This document shows positions 27,472-35,087 of a DNA stretch of 64,000 bases, one piece after another. The first letter of the stretch is position 1, and the number at the start of each line of letters is the position of its first letter. The notes under the pieces were generated by a model. It saw only the letters and a program-made list of their open reading frames with translations. It was not told the DNA's origin and did no database searches. The stretch is from Natronococcus sp. AD-5. GTDB taxonomy: Archaea; Halobacteriota; Halobacteria; Halobacteriales; Natrialbaceae. The stretch is taken from NCBI RefSeq assembly GCF_030734285.1, contig NZ_CP132294.1, positions 806,001-870,000 of the forward strand, given 5' to 3'. Position numbers and translations under genes: made by a program.

Positions 27472-27894
27472 ATGACGGACCGATAATCACCGTCCCCGCA
27501 AGAAGCGAAGGAAGGGTACAGCGACGGTCGAAAGACGGAACTGAGCGAGAGCACTCGCGCACAAATACCGCCTCTCACCCTTCGTGCGTTTCTTCGAGGA
27601 AGAAGGCATCGAGCGCGTGACCGAGCTATCGGGTCGCCACTTCGATCGCTACAAGATCTGGCGAAGAGGAAACGGCGATCTCAACAACGCCACGCTCACC
27701 ACGCGGCTATCGTCCGTCAGGGCGTTCAGCAAGTGGGCGGAGAGCGTCGACGCGGTTCCGAAGGGCACTCACGAGGGATGAGAACGGACGCGGGCCGTGG
27801 CATCGATCTCGAGGATCTCGATCACGAACCTCGGTCGATTTACCTCAGACATCGTCCGGAAGAAGCTACACCGCTCGAGAATGGAGGTCGGTAG
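27472..27894 (+). pseudogene. Tyrosine integrase remnant (XerC/D-type), frameshifted and deleted
   Basis: Three fragments of a haloarchaeal phage-type integrase lie in order. Fragment 1 starts at ATG 27472, is interrupted by TAA (27484-27486) and continues SPSPQEAKEGY, RKTELSESTRA. A -1 shift at about 27560 leads into fragment 2: HKYRLSPFVRFFEEEGIERV, TELSGRHFDRYKIWRR, LSSVRAFSKWAESVDAVPKG, ending at TGA 27779-27781; this is the SAM-like core-binding domain. Fragment 3 (27778-27894, different frame) reads RGIDLEDLDHEPRSIYLRHR then PEEATPLENG, matching the start of the catalytic domain. The rest of the catalytic domain, with its Arg/His/Tyr residues, is missing. The gene is dead. Confidence 0.85.
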
Positions 27895-27901
27895 AGGTCT
27901 G

Positions 27902-28120
27902 TTATGAACCGTTCGGTTCGAGGAATTGTACACTTATCGAGATAAAGTAGACGAACATAAACAAGAAGAACCCAACGGTGAGTGGAATAAGCCGGCTATC
28001 GATGACGGCGAGTTCCAGTACCGCCGCTGCGATGATCGCGGTGCTGTAGACCAGAATAATGAATACGCCGATCGCGTAGTAGAATAGAATATCAGACTCA
28101 AAGTGTTCTCGAAAGCCCAT
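27902..28120 (-). CDS. Small two-helix membrane protein of unknown function
   Basis: 72 residues from ATG 28118-28120. Two hydrophobic helices: YYAIGVFIILVYSTAIIAAA and a second around IPLTVGFFLFMFVYFISIS, with a short polar N-terminus (MGFREHFESD) and a tail FLEPNGS. A TATA-like TATTCTTTT lies about 26-34 bases upstream. The sequence is markedly more A/T-rich than the neighbouring core genes, and it sits between an integrase remnant and tRNA-Lys, so it may be cargo of a former integrated element. Longer in-frame extensions upstream look non-coding. No family recognised. Confidence 0.6.
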   Translation of the reverse strand: MGFREHFESDILFYYAIGVFIILVYSTAIIAAAVLELAVIDSRLIPLTVGFFLFMFVYFISISVQFLEPNGS

Positions 28121-28481
28121 GACGCTCTGTTTACGGGCGGTAGAGAAAAGAATACTGATCCGGTAAAAGGTGGGCAATCTGTTCGTGCATTCGCCTGGTT
28201 CTGTATGGAGTCTTATTTGGCCGAAGGAGCGGTCAATATGTGCCTTGTAATCAGCAGTGCGTACAGATAGCTGGAATTGATCACCGGTAGTGCCGAAAAT
28301 TGGTGATATAGGACTTCTACCGTTGATCGATATGACTCCCCTTTCATCCAGTACGGTGGCGGAGCGGATGCGATTTGAACACACGGTCGGACGTGCTCAC
28401 TACGTCGCGCGCGACCTCCCTGCGTTAAAATCCTGCCGGTTCCGTTACCTGTTGCTCACGGATTTGTTCGCGACAGGAAAG
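28121..28481 (+). other. Low-GC spacer between small membrane gene and tRNA-Lys
   Basis: No gene recognised. It holds the promoter of the upstream small membrane gene and a 13-bp copy of the tRNA-Lys T-arm at 28370-28382. Its base composition fits imported or degraded DNA. Confidence 0.45.
28370..28382. repeat. 13-bp copy of tRNA-Lys T-arm (possible att remnant)
   Basis: GCGATTTGAACAC is identical to 28492-28504 inside tRNA-Lys and in the same orientation. Integrases of the type found here as a remnant use tRNA 3' halves as attachment sites, so this could be a worn attachment-site copy. Thirteen bases is short, so chance or a different origin is possible. Confidence 0.35.
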
Positions 28482-28555
28482 CGGGCCGGGCGCGATTTGA
28501 ACACGCGACCGTCTGATTAAGAGTCAGACGCTCTGCCGGACTGAGCTACCGGCCC
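28482..28555 (-). tRNA. tRNA-Lys (CUU)
   Basis: Read on the minus strand: acceptor 5' GGGCCGG pairs with CCGGCCC; D stem GCTC/GAGC; anticodon stem TCTGA/TCAGA with loop CTCTTAA giving anticodon CUU (Lys); T stem GCGTG/CGCGC with loop TTCAAAT; discriminator G. No intron and no encoded CCA. 74 nucleotides. Confidence 0.96.
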
Positions 28556-28715
28556 TGTACCTGCGACTTTCGGGTGTGGGCAAATATACGTTTCCCTTGT
28601 CTGCCGCCGTGTGAGTGGTGGCCAAACCGCTTGCGGCCGTCCGCGCTCACGTCCGTTGACGTTACGTACCAATCTTCGGGACCGTTAAGTACGGTCGGTT
28701 CGACCACACTGTCAC

Positions 28716-30167
28716 ATGAGTACGGGGGTTACGATCTCGTCCATCTCGGATTACGCGATTCTCGGATGCGGGAGCGTGGGGTACGCCGTCGCCGAGGAAC
28801 TCGTCGAGCAGGGGAAGGACGTCGTCATCATCGATCGTGACGAGAGCCGCGTCGAATCCCTGCGCGATCAGGACTTAGACGCCCGCACTGCCGACATTCG
28901 CGAACCCGAGGCCGCCGACCTCGTCGCCGAACGCGACGTCGTGTTAATCCTCGCCTCCGACGTCGAGGCGAACAAGCGGGCGGTCGAGCACATCCGCTCG
29001 AGAAACGACGAGAGCCAGTTCCTCGTCGCGCGCGCGAGCGATCCCGTCTCCGGCGACGAACTCTCCGAACTCGGCGCGGACATCGTCATCAACCCGTCTT
29101 CGGTCATCGCGGAGTCCGCGCTCCGGGCGCTCGAGTCCGGCGAACTCGAGTACAACGCCGGGAAACTCGCACAGCTGGTCGAGGAGACGGGGTCGCGGCT
29201 GGCGATTCTCACCCAGGACAGCCCCGATCCGGACTCGATCGCCAGCGCGGCCGCGCTGCAGGCGATCGCCGACCACTTAGACGTCGAGTCGGACATCATC
29301 TACCTGGGCGACGTCGGTCACCAGGAGAACCGCGCGTTCGTCAACCTGCTGGGGATCGACCTCGTTCAGTGGGACGAGATCGAGGACCACTCGGCGTACG
29401 ACACGGTCGCGCTCGTCGATCACGCGACGTCCTCGGAGATGAATCTCCCGGTCGATATCATCATCGACCACCACGAAGCCGAGGAGACGTACGATCCGGG
29501 GTTCGTCGACATCCGACCGAACATGTCCTCGACGTCGACGATCATGACGAAGTACATCCAGGAGTTCGACATGAACGTCTCCGAGGAGGTCGCCACGGCG
29601 CTCCTCTACGGGATCCGCGCGGAGACCCTGGATTTCAAGCGCGACACCACCCCCGCCGACCTCACCGCCGCGGCCTATCTCTACCCCTTCGCGAACCACG
29701 ACACCTTAGAGCAGGTGGAGTCGCCGTCGATGTCGCCCGAAACGCTGGACGTCCTCGCCGAGGCGATCACCAACCGGGACGTTCAGGGGAGTCACCTCGT
29801 CTCGAACGCCGGCTTCGTCCGCGACCGGGAGGCGCTCACGCAGGCCGCGAGTCACCTCCTCGATCTCGAGGGGGTAACGACGACCGCGGTCTTCGGCATC
29901 GCCGACGAGACGATCTTCCTCGCGGGCCGCTCGAAAGACATCCGTATCAACATCGGCAAGGTGTTAGCCGACGCCTACGCCGAGATCGGCGAGACCGCGG
30001 GCCACTCGACGCAGGCCAGCGCGGAGATTCCGCTGGGGATCTTCACCGGAATCGAGATCTCGGAGGACACCCGCGATACGCTGCTCGAGCTGACCGAGGA
30101 AGCGGTCAAGCGGACGCTGTTCGACGCGATGGGCGTCGACGGCAGCGAAGGATCGAACGGGAACTGA
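28716..30167 (+). CDS. RCK(TrkA-N)-DHH-DHHA1 phosphoesterase
   Basis: 483 residues. Residues about 12-135 are an RCK/TrkA-N Rossmann domain: YAILGCGSVGYAVAEEL, VVIIDRDESRV. Residues about 160-330 are a DHH phosphoesterase: SPDPDSIASAAAL (D171, D173), ALVDHAT (D235, H236) and the defining IIDHHEAEE (251-253). The C-terminus is DHHA1 with GHSTQASAEIPLG in place of the usual GGHxxAAG. No membrane segment. DHH-DHHA1 proteins include nanoRNases and GdpP-type c-di-AMP phosphodiesterases, so a nucleotide second-messenger role is plausible, but RecJ-like nuclease activity is not excluded. Converges with a CdpB-like PRC-barrel gene. Confidence 0.9.
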   Translation: MSTGVTISSISDYAILGCGSVGYAVAEELVEQGKDVVIIDRDESRVESLRDQDLDARTADIREPEAADLVAERDVVLILASDVEANKRAVEHIRSRNDESQFLVARASDPVSGDELSELGADIVINPSSVIAESALRALESGELEYNAGKLAQLVEETGSRLAILTQDSPDPDSIASAAALQAIADHLDVESDIIYLGDVGHQENRAFVNLLGIDLVQWDEIEDHSAYDTVALVDHATSSEMNLPVDIIIDHHEAEETYDPGFVDIRPNMSSTSTIMTKYIQEFDMNVSEEVATALLYGIRAETLDFKRDTTPADLTAAAYLYPFANHDTLEQVESPSMSPETLDVLAEAITNRDVQGSHLVSNAGFVRDREALTQAASHLLDLEGVTTTAVFGIADETIFLAGRSKDIRINIGKVLADAYAEIGETAGHSTQASAEIPLGIFTGIEISEDTRDTLLELTEEAVKRTLFDAMGVDGSEGSNGN

Positions 30168-30173
30168 GTACGA

Positions 30174-30470
30174 TCAGGCGACGATCTCGTCTTCTTCTTC
30201 CTCGTCCGGTTCGCGAACCCGCTCGACGACGTCGTTGACGAGGATCACGTCGCCGACGGATCGGACCCAGCGGTACGGGACGATGACTCCCTGGCCGATC
30301 CTGGCCTCTTCGCTGAACAGTTCGGAATTCAGGTTGCCGAGCGCGAGTCCCTGGATCGTCTCGTCGTCGACGTTCAGCTGGAGGTCTTCGACTTCGCCGA
30401 CGAAAACGCCGTTGTTCGAGTACACCTCGCGACCGACGAGAGAAGTAATTTCCTGGTGCGTGTCGTCCAT
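30174..30470 (-). CDS. PRC-barrel protein, CdpB-like
   Basis: 98 residues from ATG 30468-30470. A single PRC barrel fills the protein: EITSLVGREVYSNNGVFVGE, VEDLQLNVDDETIQGLALGN, IVPYRWVRSVGDVILVND, then an acidic tail. Haloarchaeal single-domain PRC-barrel proteins of this form (CdpB1/CdpB2) act in cell division with SepF and FtsZ; which paralogue this is cannot be decided here. A TATA-like AATTAAGA on the minus strand (30494-30501) lies 24-31 bases upstream of this ATG, favouring it over an in-frame ATG at 30482. Stops of this gene and the RCK-DHH gene are seven bases apart. Confidence 0.85.
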   Translation of the reverse strand: MDDTHQEITSLVGREVYSNNGVFVGEVEDLQLNVDDETIQGLALGNLNSELFSEEARIGQGVIVPYRWVRSVGDVILVNDVVERVREPDEEEEDEIVA

Positions 30471-30493
30471 ACCAGCAGTCATGCGTGGGTGAC

Positions 30494-30501
30494 TCTTAAT
30501 T
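30494..30501 (-). promoter_or_regulatory. TATA-like box for PRC-barrel gene
   Basis: AATTAAGA on the minus strand, 24-31 bases before ATG 30470; this spacing decides the start codon over ATG 30482. Confidence 0.55.
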
Positions 30502-30573
30502 CTTGGTCAGACGTGATTTGCTCGCCTCAGTGACTGTCACTCTTCCTTATCGGTCCGTTCGCCGCGTGGCCGC

Positions 30574-31416
30574 TCACCCCTCTTCCGGTTCGGGGGACAA
30601 CAGCCGGGCGTTCGCCCAGACCGTATCGAGCCGCGCTCTCGCCCACTCGAGCGCGGCCGGCGTATCGTTGACGACGAGGCCGTGTATCGCGTCGTCGACG
30701 CAGACGGCGACGATCGCCGCGGCCTCCGCCCCCTGACTCGCCAGTCCGCCGCCGTCGGCGCGCTCGGCGACGATCAGCGCGTGCGGCGTCGTCGTCTCCG
30801 TCTCGCGGATCGTCAACCGTCCCGTCTCGAGCGCCGCGATGGTCGACCGTCTGTGATCGGCGAGCAACGTCTCGACGTCCGCGCTCGGCAAGGCGGCGGC
30901 GAGCGAGATTCCCTCGCGGATCGCGTCGCGGTACGCGGTGATGATACGGTGCCCGACGGCGGGGACGACCGCGCGGTGGTGCTCGCCGGTCGCGAGCAGT
31001 TCCTCGAGCGCGCGTTCCGGTTCGATCCGCTCCAGGCGGGCAGCGTGTTCCGTCGGGCCGAGGGGCTCGCTCGCGGACGTGAGCACGACGTCACTCCCCT
31101 CCAGAAACCGCGCTCCGAGGGGGACGTCGGTCGCTATCGGCGCGAAGAGGTGGCTCGCGCCGACGGCGGCGGTGAGACGGCTCGTGAGCCGATCGAACTC
31201 CTCGAGCGCGAGCGCTCCGGCGACGGTCGTCCGGTAGCGACCGTTCGTGCGTTCGATCAGCCCGATCGCCTCGAGATCGGACAGCGCCCTGTCGACGGTC
31301 GACCGCGATCGCTCGAGTTCTGCGGCCAGCTCGCCCGACCCCAGCGCGTCCGTCGCGAGGCGTTCGAGGATTGCCCGCCGGGCGGTCACCACCTCCAGCA
31401 CCGCTTCCCCGCTCAT
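30574..31416 (-). CDS. Winged-helix regulator with FilR1-type middle domain
   Basis: 280 residues. An N-terminal winged helix (about residues 8-70) has LGSGELAAELERSRSTVDRA as recognition region and TNGRYRTTVAGALALEEFDR as wing and linker. The rest matches the C-terminal sensor domain of methanogen FilR1-like regulators common in haloarchaea: FAPIATDVPLGARFLEGSDV, ERIEPERALEELLATGEHH, HALIVAERADGGG, IHGLVVNDTPAALEWARARL. Ligand and targets are unknown; such proteins usually repress or activate nearby genes. No clear operator is visible. Confidence 0.85.
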   Translation of the reverse strand: MSGEAVLEVVTARRAILERLATDALGSGELAAELERSRSTVDRALSDLEAIGLIERTNGRYRTTVAGALALEEFDRLTSRLTAAVGASHLFAPIATDVPLGARFLEGSDVVLTSASEPLGPTEHAARLERIEPERALEELLATGEHHRAVVPAVGHRIITAYRDAIREGISLAAALPSADVETLLADHRRSTIAALETGRLTIRETETTTPHALIVAERADGGGLASQGAEAAAIVAVCVDDAIHGLVVNDTPAALEWARARLDTVWANARLLSPEPEEG

Positions 31417-31543
31417 CGTTCGCCCTCACTGATATCTACGGTTAAAAATAACGATCGGTTCGTTCCAATCCCACCGAATCACTCGGCGCCGGGTCGGTGG
31501 TAGATCGAATTTTCTGCCGTACCCTACATAAACCACAGAAGGA

Positions 31544-31551
31544 TTTAAATA
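31544..31551 (+). promoter_or_regulatory. Strong TATA box without downstream gene
   Basis: TTTAAATA is a near-ideal archaeal TATA box. Predicted transcription start is about 31573. No plus-strand protein gene follows. Confidence 0.6.
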
Positions 31552-31572
31552 GAATCGCCCAGCAGATGAGGG

Positions 31573-31682
31573 ATCGTTCGAGGGGTGACGGTATATCGGT
31601 GGCGCTCGATAGCTGAGTTGCCGGGGTGCCTCTGACATCCGGCAGGTTTTGGGAGGAGCGATGTGCCCGGATCGCTCCCCCA
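31573..31682 (+). ncRNA. Candidate structured non-coding RNA
   Basis: The predicted transcript downstream of the TATA box at 31544 contains two hairpins: TGCCGG/CCGGCA (31619-31624 with 31639-31644, 14-base loop) and a perfect GGAGCGAT/ATCGCTCC (31655-31662 with 31671-31678, 8-base loop). Between them is GGTTTTGGGA. The convergent gene's stop is at 31795. It matches no RNA family I recognise; boundaries are guesses. Confidence 0.4.
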
Positions 31683-31794
31683 TACGTATTCTCGATGCGC
31701 CGAGCGCCGTCGAAAGTCCGTGGAACCGCCCGTCGTTTCGGGATCGGATTTCGATAGAAAATACGGCCGATACCGACCGGCAGCCGCGGCGTTC

Positions 31795-32910
31795 TTACGG
31801 TTTCAGGATCGCGTCGACGGCCGCGTGATCGGCGAGCAACGCTTCCATTCGATCGACCGTCTTCGCGTCTCGAGTGCGTCCGCTCCGGACGACGTCTTCC
31901 GCGCGATCGACCGTCGTCAGCGTGTCCGTCTGCACCGAGAGGATCGGAACGCCCTTCTCGGTGGCCTGGCCGACGATCGCTCCGGACGGCCGGTGCCCGC
32001 CCGTGAGGATGAGACAGCGGATGCCCGGCGCCTCGAGCGCGGCGGTGTGGATCTCGGCTCGGTCGCCGCCGGTGATGACCGCGGCGTCTCTCGTGCGTCG
32101 GAAGTGTCGCAGGGCGCTGTCGGCGCCCATCGCGCCGACGGTGAACCGTTCGACGTAGGCGTCTGCGCCCTCCTCGACGAGCATCGACGCGCCCAGTTCG
32201 TCCGCGAGATCGGCGACCGTCACGCCCGAGAGCGTCCGTTCGCTGGGCAGCACGCCGTGGACCGGCACGCCGCGACCCTCGAGGAAGGGAACGACGTCCG
32301 TCTCGAGTTGATCGTACGCCGCGTCGGGGACGTCGTTGAAGACGACGCCGGCGAGCCGATTGCCGAACGTCTCGACGGCCGCGAGCACGTCGTCGACGTC
32401 GCCGGGAACCTCGTAGGGGGCGACCAGCAGCACGCGCGCGTCGAGCAGGGTCGCGAGGTCGGCGTCGGTGAGGTCGACGATGCCGCCCACGTCGTACCGA
32501 CCTCCCCCCTCGACGAACATCCGGTCGCGATCGGCCCCGAGTTCGTCGAACGCCTCCCGAACGCGCTCGCCGAGTTCGTCCGGATCCTCGCGGCCGCGAA
32601 TCGCCTGCTCGATGAACGTCGGCGAGTAGACGACCGGCTCGAGGTCGTGCATCTCGGCCTCGAGGTCGAGCAGCTCGCGGGCGAGCATCGGGTCCTCGTC
32701 TAAGGTCTTCCCGACGTTGCTCTGGAGTCGGGTCCCCTTCGGTTTCATGTAGCCGACGCTGTCGCCTCCCTCCCGGGCGAGGCGTGCGAGCGCCAGCGCG
32801 ATCGCCGTCTTGCCGGTGCTCTCCTCGAGCGAACTGACGAGGAGGGTGTCGGCGTCGGTCGTGGTTCCGTCGGTCGATTCGAGTTCCGTGTCGGTGTCGG
32901 TGTCAGTCAT
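31795..32910 (-). CDS. Pta-N/DRTGG-domain protein (phosphotransacetylase-like regulator)
   Basis: 371 residues. After an acidic start, residues about 22-220 form a dethiobiotin-synthetase-like P-loop domain (LLVSSLEESTGKTAIALALA, VGYMKPKG, MFVEGGGRYDVGG, GVVFNDVP). Residues about 225-340 are a DRTGG domain (GVLPSERTLSGVTVADLADE, AVITGGDRAEIHTAALE, CLILTGGHRPSG). This is the N-terminal architecture of long phosphotransacetylases without the catalytic domain. The start overlaps the stop of the upstream acyl-CoA synthetase gene (ATGA), so a regulatory or partner role in acetate/acyl-CoA metabolism is likely. Confidence 0.88.
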   Translation of the reverse strand: MTDTDTDTELESTDGTTTDADTLLVSSLEESTGKTAIALALARLAREGGDSVGYMKPKGTRLQSNVGKTLDEDPMLARELLDLEAEMHDLEPVVYSPTFIEQAIRGREDPDELGERVREAFDELGADRDRMFVEGGGRYDVGGIVDLTDADLATLLDARVLLVAPYEVPGDVDDVLAAVETFGNRLAGVVFNDVPDAAYDQLETDVVPFLEGRGVPVHGVLPSERTLSGVTVADLADELGASMLVEEGADAYVERFTVGAMGADSALRHFRRTRDAAVITGGDRAEIHTAALEAPGIRCLILTGGHRPSGAIVGQATEKGVPILSVQTDTLTTVDRAEDVVRSGRTRDAKTVDRMEALLADHAAVDAILKP

Positions 32911-35003
32911 AGTTCCTCCGTGTCGACGGTGAGTCTGAGGTCGATCGCCTGTACGCCGTCCGGGCCGGCGACGAGCGGGTTCACGTCGAGTTCGAGGATC
33001 GACGGGAAGTCGGTCACCAGCTGTGAGAGCCGCTGGATCGTCTCGACGACGGCCTCGACGTCGGCCGGGTCGCGACCGCGGGCGCCGCGCAACAGCGGCG
33101 CCGCCTTGATCTCGCCGACCATCTCGCGCGCCTCGCTCTCGCCGATCGGAGCGACCCGAACCGAGGTATCCTCGAGGATCTCGACGAAGATGCCGCCGAG
33201 ACCGTACAGGAGCAGCGGACCGAACTGCGGATCGCGGTTCATCCCGACGATCGTCTCGGTCGACTCGTCTATGTCGAGCGTCTCCTGGACCTGGACGCCG
33301 AGGATCGTCGCGTCGGGCTGGTAGTTGCGCGCTCGCGCGACGAGGTCCTCGTAGGCGTCGTAGACGTCGTCGTCCTCGACGCCGACTTTCACGCCGCCGA
33401 TGTCGCTCTTGTGGGTGATGTCGGGACTGACGATCTTCATGACGACGGTCCCCTCGATCGACGCTGCGACGTCGCGGGCCCGATCGGGATCGTCGACAAT
33501 TTCGCCCTCCGGCGTCGGAATACCGTAGGCTTCGAGCAGGTCCATCGACTCGACGCCGAGCCGGTTGTCGTCGCGGTTGCGGGCGCGCTTCAGGATCTCG
33601 CGGGCGCGCTCTCGATCGACGTCGAAGCCGGTCGGTTCGTCGACCGTCCGCTCGCGCACGTCGCGGTACCGGGCCAGCGCGTCGAGGCCCGCGACGGCGC
33701 GGGAGGGGTCGAAGTAGTTCGGGATGCCGAACTCCCGCAGAACCTCCTCGGCGGCCCGCGCGCGGTCGCCGCCCATCAGACAGGTGACGACGGGTTTGCC
33801 GTACTCTTCGCGTTTCTCGATCACGACCTCGGCGAGCTTGTCGTACTGGAGAACCGCCGTGGGGGCGCTGACGACGACCGCGCTGCCCACGTTCGGATCG
33901 TCGAGCGCGGTATCGAGCGCCTCGCCGAAGCGCCCGACGTCGGCGTCGCCGATGGCGTCGATCGGGTTGTAGACGTTCGCCTCGTCGGGCATCGCCTCCA
34001 CGAGCGCGTCAATCGTCCCGTCGGCGAAGTCGGCCATCTCGAGCGTCGAATCGCCGACGGCGTCGGTGGTCAACACGCCGGGGCCGCCGGCGTTGGTCAC
34101 GACGGCGACGCCGTCGGCGTCGGGTTCGGGCAGTCCCGACAGCGCCCGCGCGTAGTCGAACAGCTGCTGGACCGACGTGGCGCGGATCACGCCCGCCTGC
34201 TCGAGGCCGGCCTCGTAGGCCCGTTCGCTGCCGGCGATCGCGCCGGTGTGGGAGGAGGCGGCCTGCGCGCCGGCGGCCGTCCGACCCGATTTGACGAGCA
34301 CGATCGGCGTGTCGTCGCTCACGTCGCGGGCCGCTCGTACGAACTCGTGGCCGTCGTCGATCCCCTCGAGGTAGCCGATGATGACGTCCGTCTCGGGATC
34401 GTCACCCCACTCGCGGACGAAGTCGGTCTCGTCTAAGACCGTCTTGTTCCCCAGCGAGACGACGTCCTGGAAGCCGATTCCCTGCTCGTTCGCCCAGTCG
34501 AGGACGGCCGTGATGAACGCCCCAGACTGGCTCATAAAGGAGATCGATCCCTCGCGGGCGTTTTCGGGGCCGAAGGTGGCGTTCATGTCGATCGGGGTCG
34601 ACATCACGCCCAGACTGTTCGGGCCGACGACGTTGAGGTCGTACTCCGCGGCGACCTCGCGGAGCCGTCGCTCGCGTTCGGCTCCCTCGCCGCCCGTCTC
34701 CGAGAAGCCGGCCGTGATGACGACGACGTCGTCGGTCCCCGCTTCGGCGACGTCCTCGATCGCGTCGATCACGACGCTCGGCGGGACGACGATCAGCGCG
34801 AGATCGATCGGCGGCGCGCGCTTCGCGTCCGGATAACACTCGAGTCCGAGGACCTCGTCGCGGTTGGGGTTGACCGGGATCACCTCGCCCGCGAAGTCGT
34901 TTCGTAGGTTCTCGAGGATCGCCCGCCCGACGGCGCCCTCGCGATCGGTGGCGCCGACCACGGCGACGGTCTCGGGTGCAAAGAGATCAGATAACCGTCC
35001 CAT
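32907..35003 (-). CDS. acd: ADP-forming acetate/acyl-CoA synthetase, fused subunits
   Basis: 698 residues containing alpha and beta parts in one chain, as in haloarchaea. Converts acyl-CoA, ADP and phosphate to acid, CoA and ATP. CoA-binding domain: VAVVGATDREGAVGRAILEN, VITAGFSETGGEG, GPNSLGVM; the phosphohistidine is H252 in SSHTGAIAGSERAYE. The ATP-grasp C-terminal part begins near residue 460 (LLEAYGIPTPEGEIV, VVMKIVSPDITHKSDIGGV, LLLYGLGGIFVEILED, DFPSILELDVNPL). It shares a four-base overlap with the downstream Pta-like gene. Substrate may be acetate or longer acids. Confidence 0.94.
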   Translation of the reverse strand: MGRLSDLFAPETVAVVGATDREGAVGRAILENLRNDFAGEVIPVNPNRDEVLGLECYPDAKRAPPIDLALIVVPPSVVIDAIEDVAEAGTDDVVVITAGFSETGGEGAERERRLREVAAEYDLNVVGPNSLGVMSTPIDMNATFGPENAREGSISFMSQSGAFITAVLDWANEQGIGFQDVVSLGNKTVLDETDFVREWGDDPETDVIIGYLEGIDDGHEFVRAARDVSDDTPIVLVKSGRTAAGAQAASSHTGAIAGSERAYEAGLEQAGVIRATSVQQLFDYARALSGLPEPDADGVAVVTNAGGPGVLTTDAVGDSTLEMADFADGTIDALVEAMPDEANVYNPIDAIGDADVGRFGEALDTALDDPNVGSAVVVSAPTAVLQYDKLAEVVIEKREEYGKPVVTCLMGGDRARAAEEVLREFGIPNYFDPSRAVAGLDALARYRDVRERTVDEPTGFDVDRERAREILKRARNRDDNRLGVESMDLLEAYGIPTPEGEIVDDPDRARDVAASIEGTVVMKIVSPDITHKSDIGGVKVGVEDDDVYDAYEDLVARARNYQPDATILGVQVQETLDIDESTETIVGMNRDPQFGPLLLYGLGGIFVEILEDTSVRVAPIGESEAREMVGEIKAAPLLRGARGRDPADVEAVVETIQRLSQLVTDFPSILELDVNPLVAGPDGVQAIDLRLTVDTEEL

Positions 35004-35087
35004 CGCTCGAGAGTTGGCCGAGGAGCGGGTTAAACGTATAGCGCGCTCCCGCAGCCCGGGAACGAGGCGCTCCCGCCCGACGGCGGG

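Larger units (their letters stand above)
31417..31794 (+). other. Intergenic region with candidate transcription unit
   Basis: No credible protein gene. The right half holds a perfect TATA box and two hairpins described separately as a candidate non-coding RNA; the left part holds the promoter of the winged-helix regulator. Confidence 0.5.

Noticed and set aside
31426-31683. 85-residue minus-strand open frame
   Set aside because: Composition is unlike the proteome, it opposes the strong TATA box at 31544 and shows no motif.
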